A DNA stretch of 64,000 nucleotides from Betaproteobacteria bacterium (GCA_016720855.1 JADKJU010000001.1:48501-112500), one strand, 5' to 3'. Counted from the stretch's first letter, positions 17,076 through 26,647 are shown. Notes: generated by a model from the letters alone, not told the origin. Program-made: numbers and translations.

Positions 17076-18620
17076 TACGCTAAGCCCGCATGAGTACGTT
17101 CGAACTCCATCGGGCTGACCTGCCCAAGCGTCGAATGTCGGCGCCGGGAATTGTAGAACACTTCGATGTAGTCGAAGATGTCGGCGCGCGCGACTTCGCG
17201 CGTGGCGTACGTCCTGCGATAGACACGTTCCTTTTTGAGGCGAGGCGAAGAAGCTCTCGACCGCGGAGTTGTCCCAACAGTCGCCGCGCTTGCTCATGCT
17301 GCAGGTGATGCCCTCGGCCGACAGCAGGCGCTGGAAGTCCTCGCTGGTGTATTGGCTGCCCTGGTCGGAATGGGCAAAAGCTCCGAAGGCTTGCCGCGTC
17401 GCCACAGCGCCATTATCAACGCGTCCAGCACCAGTTGCGCGGTCATGGTGGGTTGCATAGACCAGCCGACCACGCGCCGGCTGAACAGATCCACCACAAC
17501 GGCAAGGAACAACCAGCCCTCGCCCGTCCAGATGTAGGTGAAATCGGCTGCCCACTTCCGGTTCGGAGCAGCAGCGGCGAAGTCTCGCTCCAACACGTTC
17601 GGTGCGATGCTGTGTTCCGGACGCAATCCAATGTCGGTAGGCATGCGCCGCGGCTTGGGCTGCGCGCTCATGCCAGCCCCTCGCATCAGTCGCGCCACTC
17701 GATTCTCGCTGCAGGATTGGCCTGCGACGACCATGTCCTCCAGACCCGCGGCGAGCCGTAGGTCTGGTGACTCAAGGCGAAGCTTCCCGGATCAGCACCA
17801 GCAAGCCCGCGTTGGCGATCGAGCGCACGCTCGGCGAGCGTCCAAGCCATCGTCCCCGCCCGCGGGGCCCGGCGGCGCCCCCCCCCCCCCCCCCGCGCCC
17901 CCGCGGGGGCGGGCCCGCCCGGCCCCCGCGCCCCCCCCCCCCGCCCCGGCCCGGAGGGGGCGCCCCCCCCCCGCCCCCCCCGGGCCCCCCCCCCCCCGCC
18001 CCCCCCCCCCCCCCCCCCCCCGGGCCCCCCCCCCCCCCCCCCCCCCCCCCGGCCCCCCGGGGCCCGCCCCCCGGCCCCCGCCGCCGCGGCCCCGCCCGCG
18101 CGCGCCCCGCGCCGCGCCCCCCCCGCCCGCGGGGCCGCCGCCGGCCCGCCGGCCCCGCGCCGCCGGCGCGGGCCCGCGCCGCCGCGGCGGGGGGGCGCGG
18201 CGGGGGGCCCCCCCCGGGGGCCCCGGGCCGCGCGCCGGCCCCGCCCCCCCCCGCGCCGCGCCGCGGCCGCCCCGGCCCCGCCCCGTTCCCCCCCGAGTTG
18301 GCGACAACCCCCACCACTTCCCCAAAAAAAATCCCACCCCCCCCCAATTTTCGGCAAGTTTTTTCCGGTCGAGCGCCCCGCGCCCCGGAACGCCCCGGAC
18401 CCCCCGACCCCGTTGCCCCCGGCCTTTGTGTGGGCCCCGCGCGGCGGCACCGGTTCCCACGCCCGCGGGCCGTGCGGACTCGACGCCGCCGCACGCCGGC
18501 GGCCGGCCGGCTGGGCCGGACGCGCCGGGGCAGAACCCGCTCGACGACACCTCGAGCAAGCGGCACATCATCCGGGTCGGCCACACCCGGCCGATAGCGG
18601 GCTACAAACACATACCTCAC
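17075..18620 (-). pseudogene. IS3-family transposase orfB, disrupted
   Basis: Integrase-type DDE transposase split over several frames. In order from the GTG at 18620 (which overlaps the orfA stop): RYVFVARYRP and MCRLLEVSSSGF in different frames, the homopolymer block, SHQTYGSPRVW, NRKWAADFTYIWTGEGWLFL with the first Asp, VVDLFSRRVVGWSM, SDQGSQYTSEDFQRLL with the second Asp, GDCWDNSAVESFF with the catalytic Glu region, and in a third frame LGQVSPMEFERTHAGLA just before the stop at 17075. At least three frame changes plus the block are needed to read it through. The intact motif set shows it was recently a normal transposase, or that the sequence is error-laden here. Confidence 0.88.
17857..18440. 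other. Extreme C/G homopolymer block (probable artefact) inside the IS
   Basis: About 580 bp composed almost only of C and G on the plus strand, dominated by C runs, grading at its right edge into short A runs (for example at 18326). It interrupts orfB just after the conserved SSSGF segment. No IS3 element carries such an insert, and no coding or structural signal is present. The very long proline- or glycine-rich frames across it are meaningless. Treated as an assembly or sequencing artefact; the boundaries are approximate. Confidence 0.85.
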
Positions 18621-18912
18621 GTTGGTTCCTTCGCGAAGTAGCCCAGCGCTTTTTTAGAATGTCGCGCTCCATTCGAACTTTCGCCAACTCGCCTAAGCTG
18701 CTCGTTCTCCAGCTGCTGCGCAGCCTTCAACGGCAATGCCCGGTCCTTCTCGTATCGACCTGCCGCGAAGTTGTCCACCCACCCCTTCAGGACCGAACGC
18801 TCCACGCCAAGCTCACGCGCAACCGCCGACACCGATCGTCCAGGTTGCTGTGTGAGTTTCACTCCCTGCGCTTGAACTCGGCCGTAAACTTCCGTCTTTG
18901 CTTCGTTGCCAT
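18617..18912 (-). pseudogene. IS3-family orfA (HTH protein), frameshifted
   Basis: Small helix-turn-helix protein that binds the IS ends. It starts at the ATG at 18910-18912 (MATKQRRKFTAEFK), but a frameshift near 18868 causes an early stop. The rest continues in another frame with VKLTQQPGRSVSAVAREL, GVERSVLKGWVDNF and a leucine-rich tail ending at 18617. The stop overlaps the orfB GTG. Confidence 0.88.
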
Positions 18913-18948
18913 CGAACACCTCCAATTGCCAGTTTGGCATCATCAGAT

Positions 18949-18974
18949 GTGTCCGGGGAAACGGGGGAATTCCA
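18949..18974 (-). repeat. Right terminal inverted repeat of the IS3-family element
   Basis: Reverse complement begins TGGAATTCCCCCG, like the left end. The base after 18974 starts the TTTG target duplication. Confidence 0.92.
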
Positions 18975-19140
18975 TTTGTGCGGTGGCTTTTGCCCACAAT
19001 CCCGCCCACAAACGGCGAGGCACCCACGCCTCTGGTGGTGGGGTACCTGGACCCACGGGGGCCATTGTCGGCAGGGCGAGGTGGGCAATCGCGTATTGAA
19101 TGAAGTCGCTCGAGCGGTACCAACGCACGATGCAGGCATC

Positions 19141-19983
19141 ATGGCAAGCATGAAAATCGCTGAAGAGACGCTTGGAATGCTGGAGGGCGCGTTGCGCGGC
19201 ACGCGTGTGCCGCGCGTGCGTGCGCTTCACCTGCCGCCTGCGCAGTGGACCGAGACGCGTGACGGTGAGTTCTGCGCGCTCGAGCTGGACGACGGCTCGC
19301 TCGGGCTAAGCTACGTGCTGCTCGATGACACGCTAGCCAAGCTTGCTTCCGGCGCGTCAGGGACAGGCCCCGTCGGCGTCGACGCGCTCGCCGTCGCTCG
19401 CCACTGGGGCGGCACCGACACCACGTTGCGCACGATCGGATTCGCCGCGGTCAATGCACTGACGCGCCACCTGTTCGACCGCGCCGGCTTTGTTCCACCC
19501 GACGCTACCGATTCCATCGGCGGTCTCGCGCCACTGGCGGGGGAGCACATCGGGATGATCGGCTACTTCCGGCCCCTCGTGGCTCAGGTCACGGCAAATG
19601 GTGCGCGGCTCATGGTGCTCGAGTTGAGGCCCGACCTGGCGGGAGCACGTGAGGGGTTCCACATCACGCTCGACCCGCGTGAACTCGAGGCCTGCGACAA
19701 GGTGCTCTCGACGAGCACCGTGCTGCTCAACGAGACGCTCGACGCCGTGCTCGCGCATTGCGGTCACGCACGCGCATTCGCGATGATCGGCCCCGGCGCG
19801 AGCTGCTTGCCCGATGCGCTGTTCGCGCGGGGCGTGACGCTGATGGGCGGCGTGTGGATCGAGCACCCCGACGCATTCAAGAAGGCGCTCGCCGTCGGTG
19901 AGCGGTGGGGGCCGTACGCACGCAAGATCGCGCTCGCGCGCGCCGACTACCCCGGAATCGGCGCACTCGGCATCGCCCGATAG
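19141..19983 (+). CDS. DUF4213/DUF364 (putative heavy-metal chelation) domain protein
   Basis: Protein of 280 residues resembling the DUF4213-DUF364 family: an enolase-like N-terminal domain, then a Rossmann-like C-terminal domain that has been proposed to bind metals. Visible landmarks are IGFAAVNALTRHLFDR (around residue 99), EHIGMIGYFRPLV (around 136), LSTSTVLLNETLDAVL and GPGASCLPDALFARGVTLMGG. I chose the ATG at 19141 because sequence upstream of it is leftover IS-flank sequence. No signal peptide or membrane helix is visible. The gene is alone, between the IS and a convergent glucosidase gene, and its function is unproven. Codon and base composition do not stand out by eye. Confidence 0.75.
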   Translation: MASMKIAEETLGMLEGALRGTRVPRVRALHLPPAQWTETRDGEFCALELDDGSLGLSYVLLDDTLAKLASGASGTGPVGVDALAVARHWGGTDTTLRTIGFAAVNALTRHLFDRAGFVPPDATDSIGGLAPLAGEHIGMIGYFRPLVAQVTANGARLMVLELRPDLAGAREGFHITLDPRELEACDKVLSTSTVLLNETLDAVLAHCGHARAFAMIGPGASCLPDALFARGVTLMGGVWIEHPDAFKKALAVGERWGPYARKIALARADYPGIGALGIAR

Positions 19984-20100
19984 GCGTCGCTGCATGCGGG
20001 GAGTGGCGATCTGCTGACGGAATTGATGCGTGCGATGAGCCACGCTATCCACGCGATCAGCGAGAGGACCGCGAATCTCCCATGGTGGATGAGTCCGCCT

Positions 20101-22803
20101 TCATTGCCGGGTGGTGCCGATGTCGGCGTCCTGCAGGCTGGGTGGCTTCCCCTGCAGCGCGTACTCGCCATATTGCTGGATCAGCTTCGCCACCACGCCG
20201 GTCCAGCCGGTCTGATGGCTCGCGCCCAGGCCCGCACCCGTGTCGCCGTGAAAGTATTCGTGGAACAGGATCAGGTCGCGCCAATGCGGGTCGTTCTGGA
20301 ATTTCTCGCAGTTGCCATACACCGGACGGCGGCCGTTCTCGTCCCGGAGGAAGATCCGGATGAGCCGGTAGGACAGGTCGGCCGTCACTTCCCACAGCGT
20401 CGCCTTGCGACCGGACCCGCTGGGCAGTTCGACATGGAAGTCGTCGCCGAGGAAATAGTGGTGCTTCTGCAGCGACTCGATGAGCAGGAAATTGAGGGGA
20501 AACCACACCGGGCCGCGCCAGTTCGAATTGCCGCCGAATTGCGCGATCGTCGATTCGGCCGGTTCATAGTCCAGCACGAACTGATGAGCGTCCAGGCGCA
20601 GGACGAACGGATTCGCCGCGTGCTGTTTCGACACGGAACGCACACCGTGGGCGCTCAGCATCCCGTCTTCCCGCAGTACATGCTCGAGGATGCGGCCGAG
20701 CTTGTGCGAATCGACCAGCGCCAGGCGGACCCGGTCCCGGATGCCGCGGTGATTGAAGTCGGCGAGGCCTTGCAGCAGTTCCGGCCGGTAACGGGCGAAC
20801 CAACGCGAGCGCTCGCTGAAGCCGCGGAATGCGTGCAGGATGTCCCACTCGCCGATCGCGATGGCGGCGACCGGAATCGTGCCGCCGATGGTGAACGCCT
20901 TGACCGGCAGGCAGCGCTCGTCCGGGAAATTGAGCACGTCGAAGTAATAGCCTTCTTCCTCGTGCCATAGGCCGCCTTCTCGGCCGCCGACCTGGTTCAT
21001 GGCCGCGCCAATGTAGATGAAATGCTCGAAGAACTTGGTTGCGATATCCTCGTACACCGGATCCCCCCGGGCGAGCTCCAGCGCGATGCTGAGCATGTTC
21101 AGGCAATACATCGCCATCCAGCTGGTGCCGTCAGCCTGCTCGAGCTCGCCGACGCCGGGCAGTCCGGCGCTGCGGTCGAAAGCGCCGATGTTGTCCAGGC
21201 CCAGGAATCCCCCCTCGAAGATATTGTTGCCTTGGGCGTCCTTGCGGTTGACCCACCAGGTGAAATTGATCAGCAGCTTCTGGAATATCCGCTCGAGGAA
21301 GGCGCGGTCGCTGCGTCCGTACATCTTCTGCTCGATCTGATAGACGCGGATCGCCGCCCACGCATGCACCGGTGGATTGACGTCGCCGAATGCCCATTCG
21401 TAGGCGGGAATCTGGCCGTTGGGGTGCATGTACCACTCACGCGTCAGCAGGAGCAGCTGGCTCTTGGCGAAATCCGGGTCGATCATGGCAAAGGTGACGG
21501 CGTGGAACGCCATGTCCCAGGCGGCGAACCACGGGTACTCCCACTTGTCCGGCATCGACAGCACGTCGCCCGCGGCCAGATGCCCCCACGCGTGGTCGCG
21601 GCCGCGTTTGCGCGCCTCGGACGGCGGCGGGCCGACGGGATCGCCCTCGAGCCAGCGATGCACCAGGAAATGGTAGTACTGCTTGCTCCAGAGCATGCCG
21701 GCGAAGGCCTGGCGCTGGACGTTGCGCATGTCTTCGGGCAGCTCGAAAGGCGTGACACGCCGATAGAACGCATCCGCCTCGTCCTTGCGCCGCGCGAACA
21801 TGGCGTCGAATTCGTCGCCGAGCGGCGCCTTCGAGCCGCCCGCGTTGCCCAGGCGCAGCCGGATCGTCACCGTCTGGCCTGCGCCGACGACGCGCTCGTA
21901 GCGCGGGGCAGCCTTGGTGCCGATGCGCGCCGGATTGACCGCTTCGTGCCGGCCATTGACAACGAAGTCGTTGAACGCGTCCTTGACGAAGGGCGAGGCG
22001 TTGGGCGCGCCTGACAGGCGCTCGCTATTGGTTTCGTTTTCGGTGAACAGGACGTCCTCAGGCAGCTCGCACACCAGCCAGTGCGGCGCCAGATCGTGGT
22101 GCGTCGCCTTGAGGACCACGGCGTCGCCTCCGGATCGATCGATCTCGATGCGCGGCTTCGGCCGGCCCGGATGCCACGACCAGTCGTTCCTGAACCACAA
22201 CGTCGGCAGCACCTGCAGGGCCGCGGCCGCCGGGCCGCGGTTGATGGCGCTGATCCTGATCAGGATGTCTTCGGGCGCGGCCTTTGCGTATTCGACGAAC
22301 ACGTCGAAGTAGCGATCGTCGTCGAAGATCCCGGTGTCGAGCAGTTCGTACTCGGGCCTCATCCGGTCGCGCCGCCGGCTTTCCGCCACCAGGGCCGCGT
22401 AGGGGTAGGCTCGCTGCGGATACTTGTACAGGAACTTCATGTACGCGTGGCTGGGGACATTGTCGAGATAGAAGTAGTACTCCTTGACGTCCTCGCCGTG
22501 ATTGCCCTCGTTGCCGTTGAGCCCGAACATCCGCTCCTTCAGGATCGGGTCGGCGCCGTTCCACAGCGCCAGCGCAAAGCACAGATGCTGACCCTCGTCC
22601 GATATGCCGGCGATGCCGTCCTCGCCCCAGCGGTAGGCACGCGAGCGCGCCTGGTCGTGCGTCAGGCCTTCCCAGGCGTCGCCGCTGGCGCTGTAGTCCT
22701 CGCGCACCGTGCCCCATTGCCGCTCACTGACGTACGGGCCCCAGCGACGCCACGGCTCGGTTCCGGCCCGGGCAGCGTCCAGCCGGTCTTCTTCTGCGGT
22801 CAT
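20101..22803 (-). CDS. GH63-like (MGH1-type) glucosidase
   Basis: Large (alpha/alpha)6-barrel type glycoside hydrolase of 900 residues related to bacterial GH63 and mannosylglycerate-hydrolase-like enzymes. Recognisable blocks are WGPYVSERQWGTVREDYS at the N-terminus, EYYFYLDNVPSHAYMKF, FLGLDNIGAFDRS, LEQADGTSWMAMYCLNML, and near the C-terminus FGGNSNWRGPVWFPLNFLL and ASHQTGWTGVVAKLI. No signal peptide is seen, so it acts in the cytoplasm on a glucoside. I chose the ATG at 22801-22803, preceded by GGAAGGA at good spacing, over an ATG 13 codons upstream. It is divergent from ppgK and the pentose-phosphate operon, which suggests that glucose it releases is phosphorylated and oxidised there. The substrate is not deducible. 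Confidence 0.88.
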   Translation of the reverse strand: MTAEEDRLDAARAGTEPWRRWGPYVSERQWGTVREDYSASGDAWEGLTHDQARSRAYRWGEDGIAGISDEGQHLCFALALWNGADPILKERMFGLNGNEGNHGEDVKEYYFYLDNVPSHAYMKFLYKYPQRAYPYAALVAESRRRDRMRPEYELLDTGIFDDDRYFDVFVEYAKAAPEDILIRISAINRGPAAAALQVLPTLWFRNDWSWHPGRPKPRIEIDRSGGDAVVLKATHHDLAPHWLVCELPEDVLFTENETNSERLSGAPNASPFVKDAFNDFVVNGRHEAVNPARIGTKAAPRYERVVGAGQTVTIRLRLGNAGGSKAPLGDEFDAMFARRKDEADAFYRRVTPFELPEDMRNVQRQAFAGMLWSKQYYHFLVHRWLEGDPVGPPPSEARKRGRDHAWGHLAAGDVLSMPDKWEYPWFAAWDMAFHAVTFAMIDPDFAKSQLLLLTREWYMHPNGQIPAYEWAFGDVNPPVHAWAAIRVYQIEQKMYGRSDRAFLERIFQKLLINFTWWVNRKDAQGNNIFEGGFLGLDNIGAFDRSAGLPGVGELEQADGTSWMAMYCLNMLSIALELARGDPVYEDIATKFFEHFIYIGAAMNQVGGREGGLWHEEEGYYFDVLNFPDERCLPVKAFTIGGTIPVAAIAIGEWDILHAFRGFSERSRWFARYRPELLQGLADFNHRGIRDRVRLALVDSHKLGRILEHVLREDGMLSAHGVRSVSKQHAANPFVLRLDAHQFVLDYEPAESTIAQFGGNSNWRGPVWFPLNFLLIESLQKHHYFLGDDFHVELPSGSGRKATLWEVTADLSYRLIRIFLRDENGRRPVYGNCEKFQNDPHWRDLILFHEYFHGDTGAGLGASHQTGWTGVVAKLIQQYGEYALQGKPPSLQDADIGTTRQ

Positions 22804-23113
22804 CGACGATCGTCCTTCCGCGGGCCGATTGCGCGCACGCAACCCGGGTCACTTCAAAATGCCTGCGCCTGCAAATGACGCTTGCGCCGGAACTATCGTG
22901 ATGTCAATGCGATCAACGACTATATACGGGGAGGTTCTTCGTCCATCGCAGGAGTTCCTGGGTGTTCCGACATCGAGGTAAGGTGCGGGTTCAAGTCTGC
23001 GGCTTGTCGGCCCGCCTGGATGGCGGCTGAAAGCTGGCGGCCGGGCTGCAGGACGAAGGCGCGGCGTCCTTTGTAGAATCCTGGAACGAGCTGACGGGCG
23101 TAAAGGGCGAGCC
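22804..23113. promoter_or_regulatory. Divergent intergenic region between glucosidase and ppgK
   Basis: 310 bp that must hold promoters for both directions. The only AT-rich element is TATATA at 22921-22926, without a convincing -35 partner. No repeat or riboswitch-like fold is seen. Confidence 0.45.
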
Positions 23114-23833
23114 ATGAACGTATTGGCAGTCGATGTGGGCGGCACCCATGTGAAGATACTGGCCACCGGGCAGGCCGTATCGCGGGAGTTTGCCTCCGGG
23201 CCGAAGCTGACGGCCAGGCAGATGGTTGCCGGCGTGAAGAAGCTGGCAGGGAACTGGAAATACGACGCGGTCGCGATCGGGTATCCGGGACCGGTGCTGC
23301 GCAACCGACCGGTGGCCGAACCGCACAACCTCGGGACAGGATGGGTCGCATTCGACTACGAAGCGGCATTCGGCTGTCCGACCAAGGTCGTCAACGATGC
23401 CGCGATGCAGGCCCTGGGCAGCTACCAGGGAGGCAGGATGCTGTTCCTGGGCCTGGGCACGGGTCTCGGAACGGCGATGATCGTGGAAGGCGTGGTCGAG
23501 CCCATGGAACTGGGCCATTTGCCCTACCGGAAGGGCACCTATGAGGATTATGTGGGGCTGCGCGGGCTGGAGCGCCTGGGTGAGAAGAAGTGGCGGCGGC
23601 ATGTCGTCGCCGTCGTCGAGCGTCTGCGCGCCGCCCTCGAGCCCGACGACGTGGTCATTGGCGGCGGCAATTCGAAGAAGCTCGCCGAGCCGCCCCTCGG
23701 CTGCCGGCTCGGCGACAATGCCAACGCATTCCTGGGCGGATTCCGGCTCTGGCAGAAGGCAGCGGGAGGCAGGCGCAGCCTGCACCGGCGTACGCGCCCC
23801 GGTCAGCCCCCCGTGAAAGGCGCATGGAAATGA
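23114..23833 (+). CDS. ppgK: Polyphosphate glucokinase-like ROK kinase
   Basis: ROK-family sugar kinase of 239 residues, similar in size to polyphosphate-dependent glucokinases (about 250). The phosphate-binding motif is VDVGGTHVK at residues 6-14; the catalytic Asp region is KVVNDAAMQALG; the adenosine/phosphate loop LGLGTGLGTAMI and the GHLPYRKGTYEDYVG segment follow. It lacks the ROK CXCGXXGC zinc motif, as polyphosphate glucokinases do. It should make glucose 6-phosphate. The last 30 residues are basic and low-complexity. The stop overlaps the pgi start, so it is the first gene of a coupled glucose-6-phosphate/pentose-phosphate operon. Polyphosphate versus ATP as donor is inferred from family resemblance. 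Confidence 0.87.
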   Translation: MNVLAVDVGGTHVKILATGQAVSREFASGPKLTARQMVAGVKKLAGNWKYDAVAIGYPGPVLRNRPVAEPHNLGTGWVAFDYEAAFGCPTKVVNDAAMQALGSYQGGRMLFLGLGTGLGTAMIVEGVVEPMELGHLPYRKGTYEDYVGLRGLERLGEKKWRRHVVAVVERLRAALEPDDVVIGGGNSKKLAEPPLGCRLGDNANAFLGGFRLWQKAAGGRRSLHRRTRPGQPPVKGAWK

Positions 23834-25470
23834 CGGCCGCCGTCGAAGCAGCATCCGCCGCGTGGAAGGCGCTGGCGCAGCATCAGCGGGAAATCCGCGA
23901 CCTGCACCTGCGCGAACTCTTCGCCGGCGATCCGGCGCGCGCCGAACGCATGACCATCGAGGCGGCGGGCCTGACGCTGGACTACTCCAGGAACCGCATC
24001 ACCGACGAAACGATCAAGCTGCTCGTGGCGCTCGCGGAGCAGTCGGGCCTGCGCTCGCGCATCGAGGCGATGTTCCGCGGCGAGCGCGTCAATGTCACCG
24101 AGAACCGCGCCGTGCTGCACGTGGCCTTGCGTGCGCCGCGCGGCGCCTCGATCATGGTCGACGGGCAGAACGTGGTGCCCGCGGTGCATGCGGTGCTCGA
24201 CAGGATGGAGGCCTTCGCCGCGCGCGTGCGCAGCGGGGCGTGGACCGGCCATGGCGGCAAGCGCATTCGCAACGTGGTCAACATCGGCATCGGCGGCTCG
24301 GACCTCGGGCCGGTCATGGCCTACGAGGCGCTGAAGCACTACAGCGATCGCGGCATGACGTTCCGCTTCGTCTCCAACGTCGACGGCACCGATTTCGCCG
24401 AGGCCACGCGCGACCTCGACGCCGCCGAAACGCTGTTCATCGTCGCCTCGAAAACGTTCACCACGCTGGAGACCATGACCAATGCGCACACCGCGCGGGA
24501 GTGGTTGCTGCGCGCGCTGGACGGGGACGAAAGGGCGGTGGCGAAGCATTTCGTCGCGGTGTCCACCAATGCCGCCAAGGTATCCGCATTCGGCATCGAC
24601 ACCGCCAACATGTTCGGATTCTGGGACTGGGTCGGCGGCCGCTATTCGATGGATTCCGCGATCGGCCTGTCCACCATGCTCGCGATCGGGCCCGGGCACT
24701 TCCGCGCGCTGCTCGATGGCTTTCATGAAATGGACGAGCACTATCGCAGCGCGCCGTTCGCGCGCAATCTGCCGGTGCTTATGGGCCTGCTCGCGCTCTG
24801 GTACAACAATTTCTTCGGCGCGCAGACGGTCGCGGTGCTGCCCTACGAGCAGTACCTGAAGCGCTTTCCCGCCTACCTGCAGCAGCTCACCATGGAAAGC
24901 AACGGCAAGCGCGTGACGCTCGACGGCAAGCCGGTCGAGCGCGACACGGGGCCGATCTACTGGGGCGAACCCGGCGCCAACGGCCAGCACTCCTTCTATC
25001 AGCTGATCCACCAGGGAACGCGGCTCATACCCTGCGACTTCATCGCTTTCGCCCAGTCGCTCAACCCGCTAGGCCGGCACCACGACATCCTGCTCGCGAA
25101 CGTGTTCGCCCAGGCCGAGGCACTCGCGTTCGGCAAGACGGCGGACGAAGTCGGCGCGGAAGGCACCCCGGACTGGCTGGTGCCGCACCGGGTGTTCGAG
25201 GGCAACCGGCCGTCCAACACGATCTTGGCCAGGCGGCTGACGCCGGCAACGCTGGGCAGCCTGGTCGCGCTGTACGAGCACAGCGTGCATACGCAGGGCG
25301 TGATGTGGCATATCGATTCCTTCGACCAATGGGGCGTCGAACTGGGCAAGGTGCTGGCGCAGCGCATCGTCCCCGAACTCGAGGGCGCGGCCGAGCCCAG
25401 GCTCGCGCACGACAGTTCGACCAACGCGCTGATTCGCCTGTACCGCAAAATGAAGCGGTCGCCGGGATGA
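23830..25470 (+). CDS. pgi: Glucose-6-phosphate isomerase
   Basis: Phosphoglucose isomerase of 546 residues (the E. coli enzyme has 549). Family landmarks are NIGIGGSDLGPVMAYEALKHY, FVSNVDGTDFAEATRDLD, ASKTFTTLETMTNA, FWDWVGGRYSMDSAIGLS, and near the end NALIRLYRKMK. It interconverts glucose 6-phosphate and fructose 6-phosphate in the cytoplasm. Two starts are possible: ATG at 23824 sits only 3 nt after the AAAGG sequence, while ATG at 23830 has 9-nt spacing and an ATGA overlap with the ppgK stop; I prefer the latter. Its presence in the operon allows recycling of fructose 6-phosphate back into oxidation. Confidence 0.97.
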   Translation: MTAAVEAASAAWKALAQHQREIRDLHLRELFAGDPARAERMTIEAAGLTLDYSRNRITDETIKLLVALAEQSGLRSRIEAMFRGERVNVTENRAVLHVALRAPRGASIMVDGQNVVPAVHAVLDRMEAFAARVRSGAWTGHGGKRIRNVVNIGIGGSDLGPVMAYEALKHYSDRGMTFRFVSNVDGTDFAEATRDLDAAETLFIVASKTFTTLETMTNAHTAREWLLRALDGDERAVAKHFVAVSTNAAKVSAFGIDTANMFGFWDWVGGRYSMDSAIGLSTMLAIGPGHFRALLDGFHEMDEHYRSAPFARNLPVLMGLLALWYNNFFGAQTVAVLPYEQYLKRFPAYLQQLTMESNGKRVTLDGKPVERDTGPIYWGEPGANGQHSFYQLIHQGTRLIPCDFIAFAQSLNPLGRHHDILLANVFAQAEALAFGKTADEVGAEGTPDWLVPHRVFEGNRPSNTILARRLTPATLGSLVALYEHSVHTQGVMWHIDSFDQWGVELGKVLAQRIVPELEGAAEPRLAHDSSTNALIRLYRKMKRSPG

Positions 25471-25606
25471 GCATCGGCCGCGGCAACTGCGTTCCGCATC
25501 GTGGTGACAGGCCGCCGCGATTCGTACGCGACGATGTTGTCCCGGCGCGCCAGGACCGTGGCGCGGGCAATCGCCTTCGCAAGCCATTCATCGAAAGGAA
25601 CTCACT

Positions 25607-26626
25607 ATGCAGCTCGGAATGATAGGACTCGGCCGCATGGGCGCGAACATGGTGCGCCGGCTCATCCAGGGTGGTCACGACTGCGCGGTGTTCGACGTGT
25701 CGCCCCTGGTGGTGGCCGAACTTGTCAAGGAAAAGGCCGTCGGCGCCTCCACCCTTGCCGACCTGGTGAAGAAGCTCGCGAAGCCGCGCGCGCTGTGGCT
25801 GATGGTGCCTGCCGCCGCCGTGGACGGAACCATCGCCTCCCTGGTGCCGCTGCTCGAGCCGGGCGACATCCTGATCGATGGCGGCAATTCGTACTATATC
25901 GACGACATCCGCCGTGCGAAGGAACTCGCCCCGAAGGGCATCCATTACGTCGACGTCGGCACCAGCGGCGGCGTTTGGGGCCTGGAACGCGGCTACTGCA
26001 TGATGATCGGCGGCGAAGCTGCGACCGTGCAGCATCTCGATCCCATCCTCGCGCGGCTCGCTCCCGGCATCGGCGACATCGCGCGCAGCCCCGGGCGGGA
26101 AGGGGCCATCGGCACCGCCGAACGGGGCTACCTGCACTGCGGCCCGAACGGGGCGGGTCACTTCGTCAAGATGGTCCACAACGGCATCGAATACGGCCTG
26201 ATGGCCGCCTACGCCGAGGGGTTCAACGTGCTGCGCGCGGCGAACGTTGGGGCGCAGACGCATGCGATCGACGCGGAATCGACACCGCTGCGCCACCCCG
26301 AGCATTACCGGTACGAGCTCGACCTGCCCGACATCGCCGAGGTTTGGCGCCGCGGCAGCGTCGTCTCGTCCTGGCTGCTCGACCTCACCGCGAGCGCGCT
26401 GGCAAAGGATCCGGCGCTGGCGAAGTTCACGGGGCGCGTCTCCGATTCTGGCGAAGGGCGCTGGACCATGAAGGCGGCAATAGACGAAGGCGTGCCCGCC
26501 CCGGTGCTGACCACCGCGCTCTACGAACGATTCGCCTCGCGCGGGGCGGCGGATTTTCAGGACAAACTGCTGTCCGCCATGCGCTACGAGTTCGGCGGCC
26601 ATCACGAGTTGCCCGCCGGAAAATAG
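25607..26626 (+). CDS. gnd: 6-phosphogluconate dehydrogenase, decarboxylating, short NAD-type
   Basis: 6-phosphogluconate dehydrogenase of 339 residues, the short class (the long E. coli type is about 470). The nucleotide fold starts MQLGMIGLGRMGANM; the catalytic region has DGGNSYYIDDIRRAKEL and DVGTSGGVWGLERGYCMMIGG; the substrate-binding helix has FVKMVHNGIEYGLMAAYAEG. The second beta strand ends AVFDVSP, with Asp where NADP enzymes carry Asn-Arg, so NAD preference is inferred. A good ribosome site (AAAGGAA) lies 6 nt upstream. It converts 6-phosphogluconate to ribulose 5-phosphate and CO2. It sits 136 bp after pgi and 21 bp before zwf. Confidence 0.95.
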   Translation: MQLGMIGLGRMGANMVRRLIQGGHDCAVFDVSPLVVAELVKEKAVGASTLADLVKKLAKPRALWLMVPAAAVDGTIASLVPLLEPGDILIDGGNSYYIDDIRRAKELAPKGIHYVDVGTSGGVWGLERGYCMMIGGEAATVQHLDPILARLAPGIGDIARSPGREGAIGTAERGYLHCGPNGAGHFVKMVHNGIEYGLMAAYAEGFNVLRAANVGAQTHAIDAESTPLRHPEHYRYELDLPDIAEVWRRGSVVSSWLLDLTASALAKDPALAKFTGRVSDSGEGRWTMKAAIDEGVPAPVLTTALYERFASRGAADFQDKLLSAMRYEFGGHHELPAGK

Positions 26627-26647
26627 ATCGACGGGGGTGCGAAAGCG

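Larger units (their letters stand above)
17050..18974 (-). mobile_element. Decayed IS3-family insertion sequence
   Basis: Both ends are visible: 26-bp inverted repeats at 17050-17075 and 18949-18974 that match at 24 of 26 positions, begin with TG as in the IS3 family, and are flanked by a 4-bp direct repeat TTTG (17046-17049 and 18975-18978). Inside, on the minus strand, are remnants of orfA and orfB with a DDE integrase core. The element spans 1925 bp, against about 1.2-1.3 kb for typical members; the excess is the C-rich block at about 17857-18440. Both genes carry frameshifts, so it cannot make transposase as written. The clear target duplication means it inserted by transposition; the damage is either decay or sequence error. 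Confidence 0.93.

Noticed and set aside
17538..18641. Proline-rich and glycine-rich long proteins across 17.5-18.6 kb on both strands
   Set aside because: They arise from C/G homopolymer runs of artefactual sequence inside the IS.
18898..19140. Upstream extension of the DUF364 gene to 18898
   Set aside because: The extension runs through the IS right end and its target duplication, so it cannot be native coding sequence.
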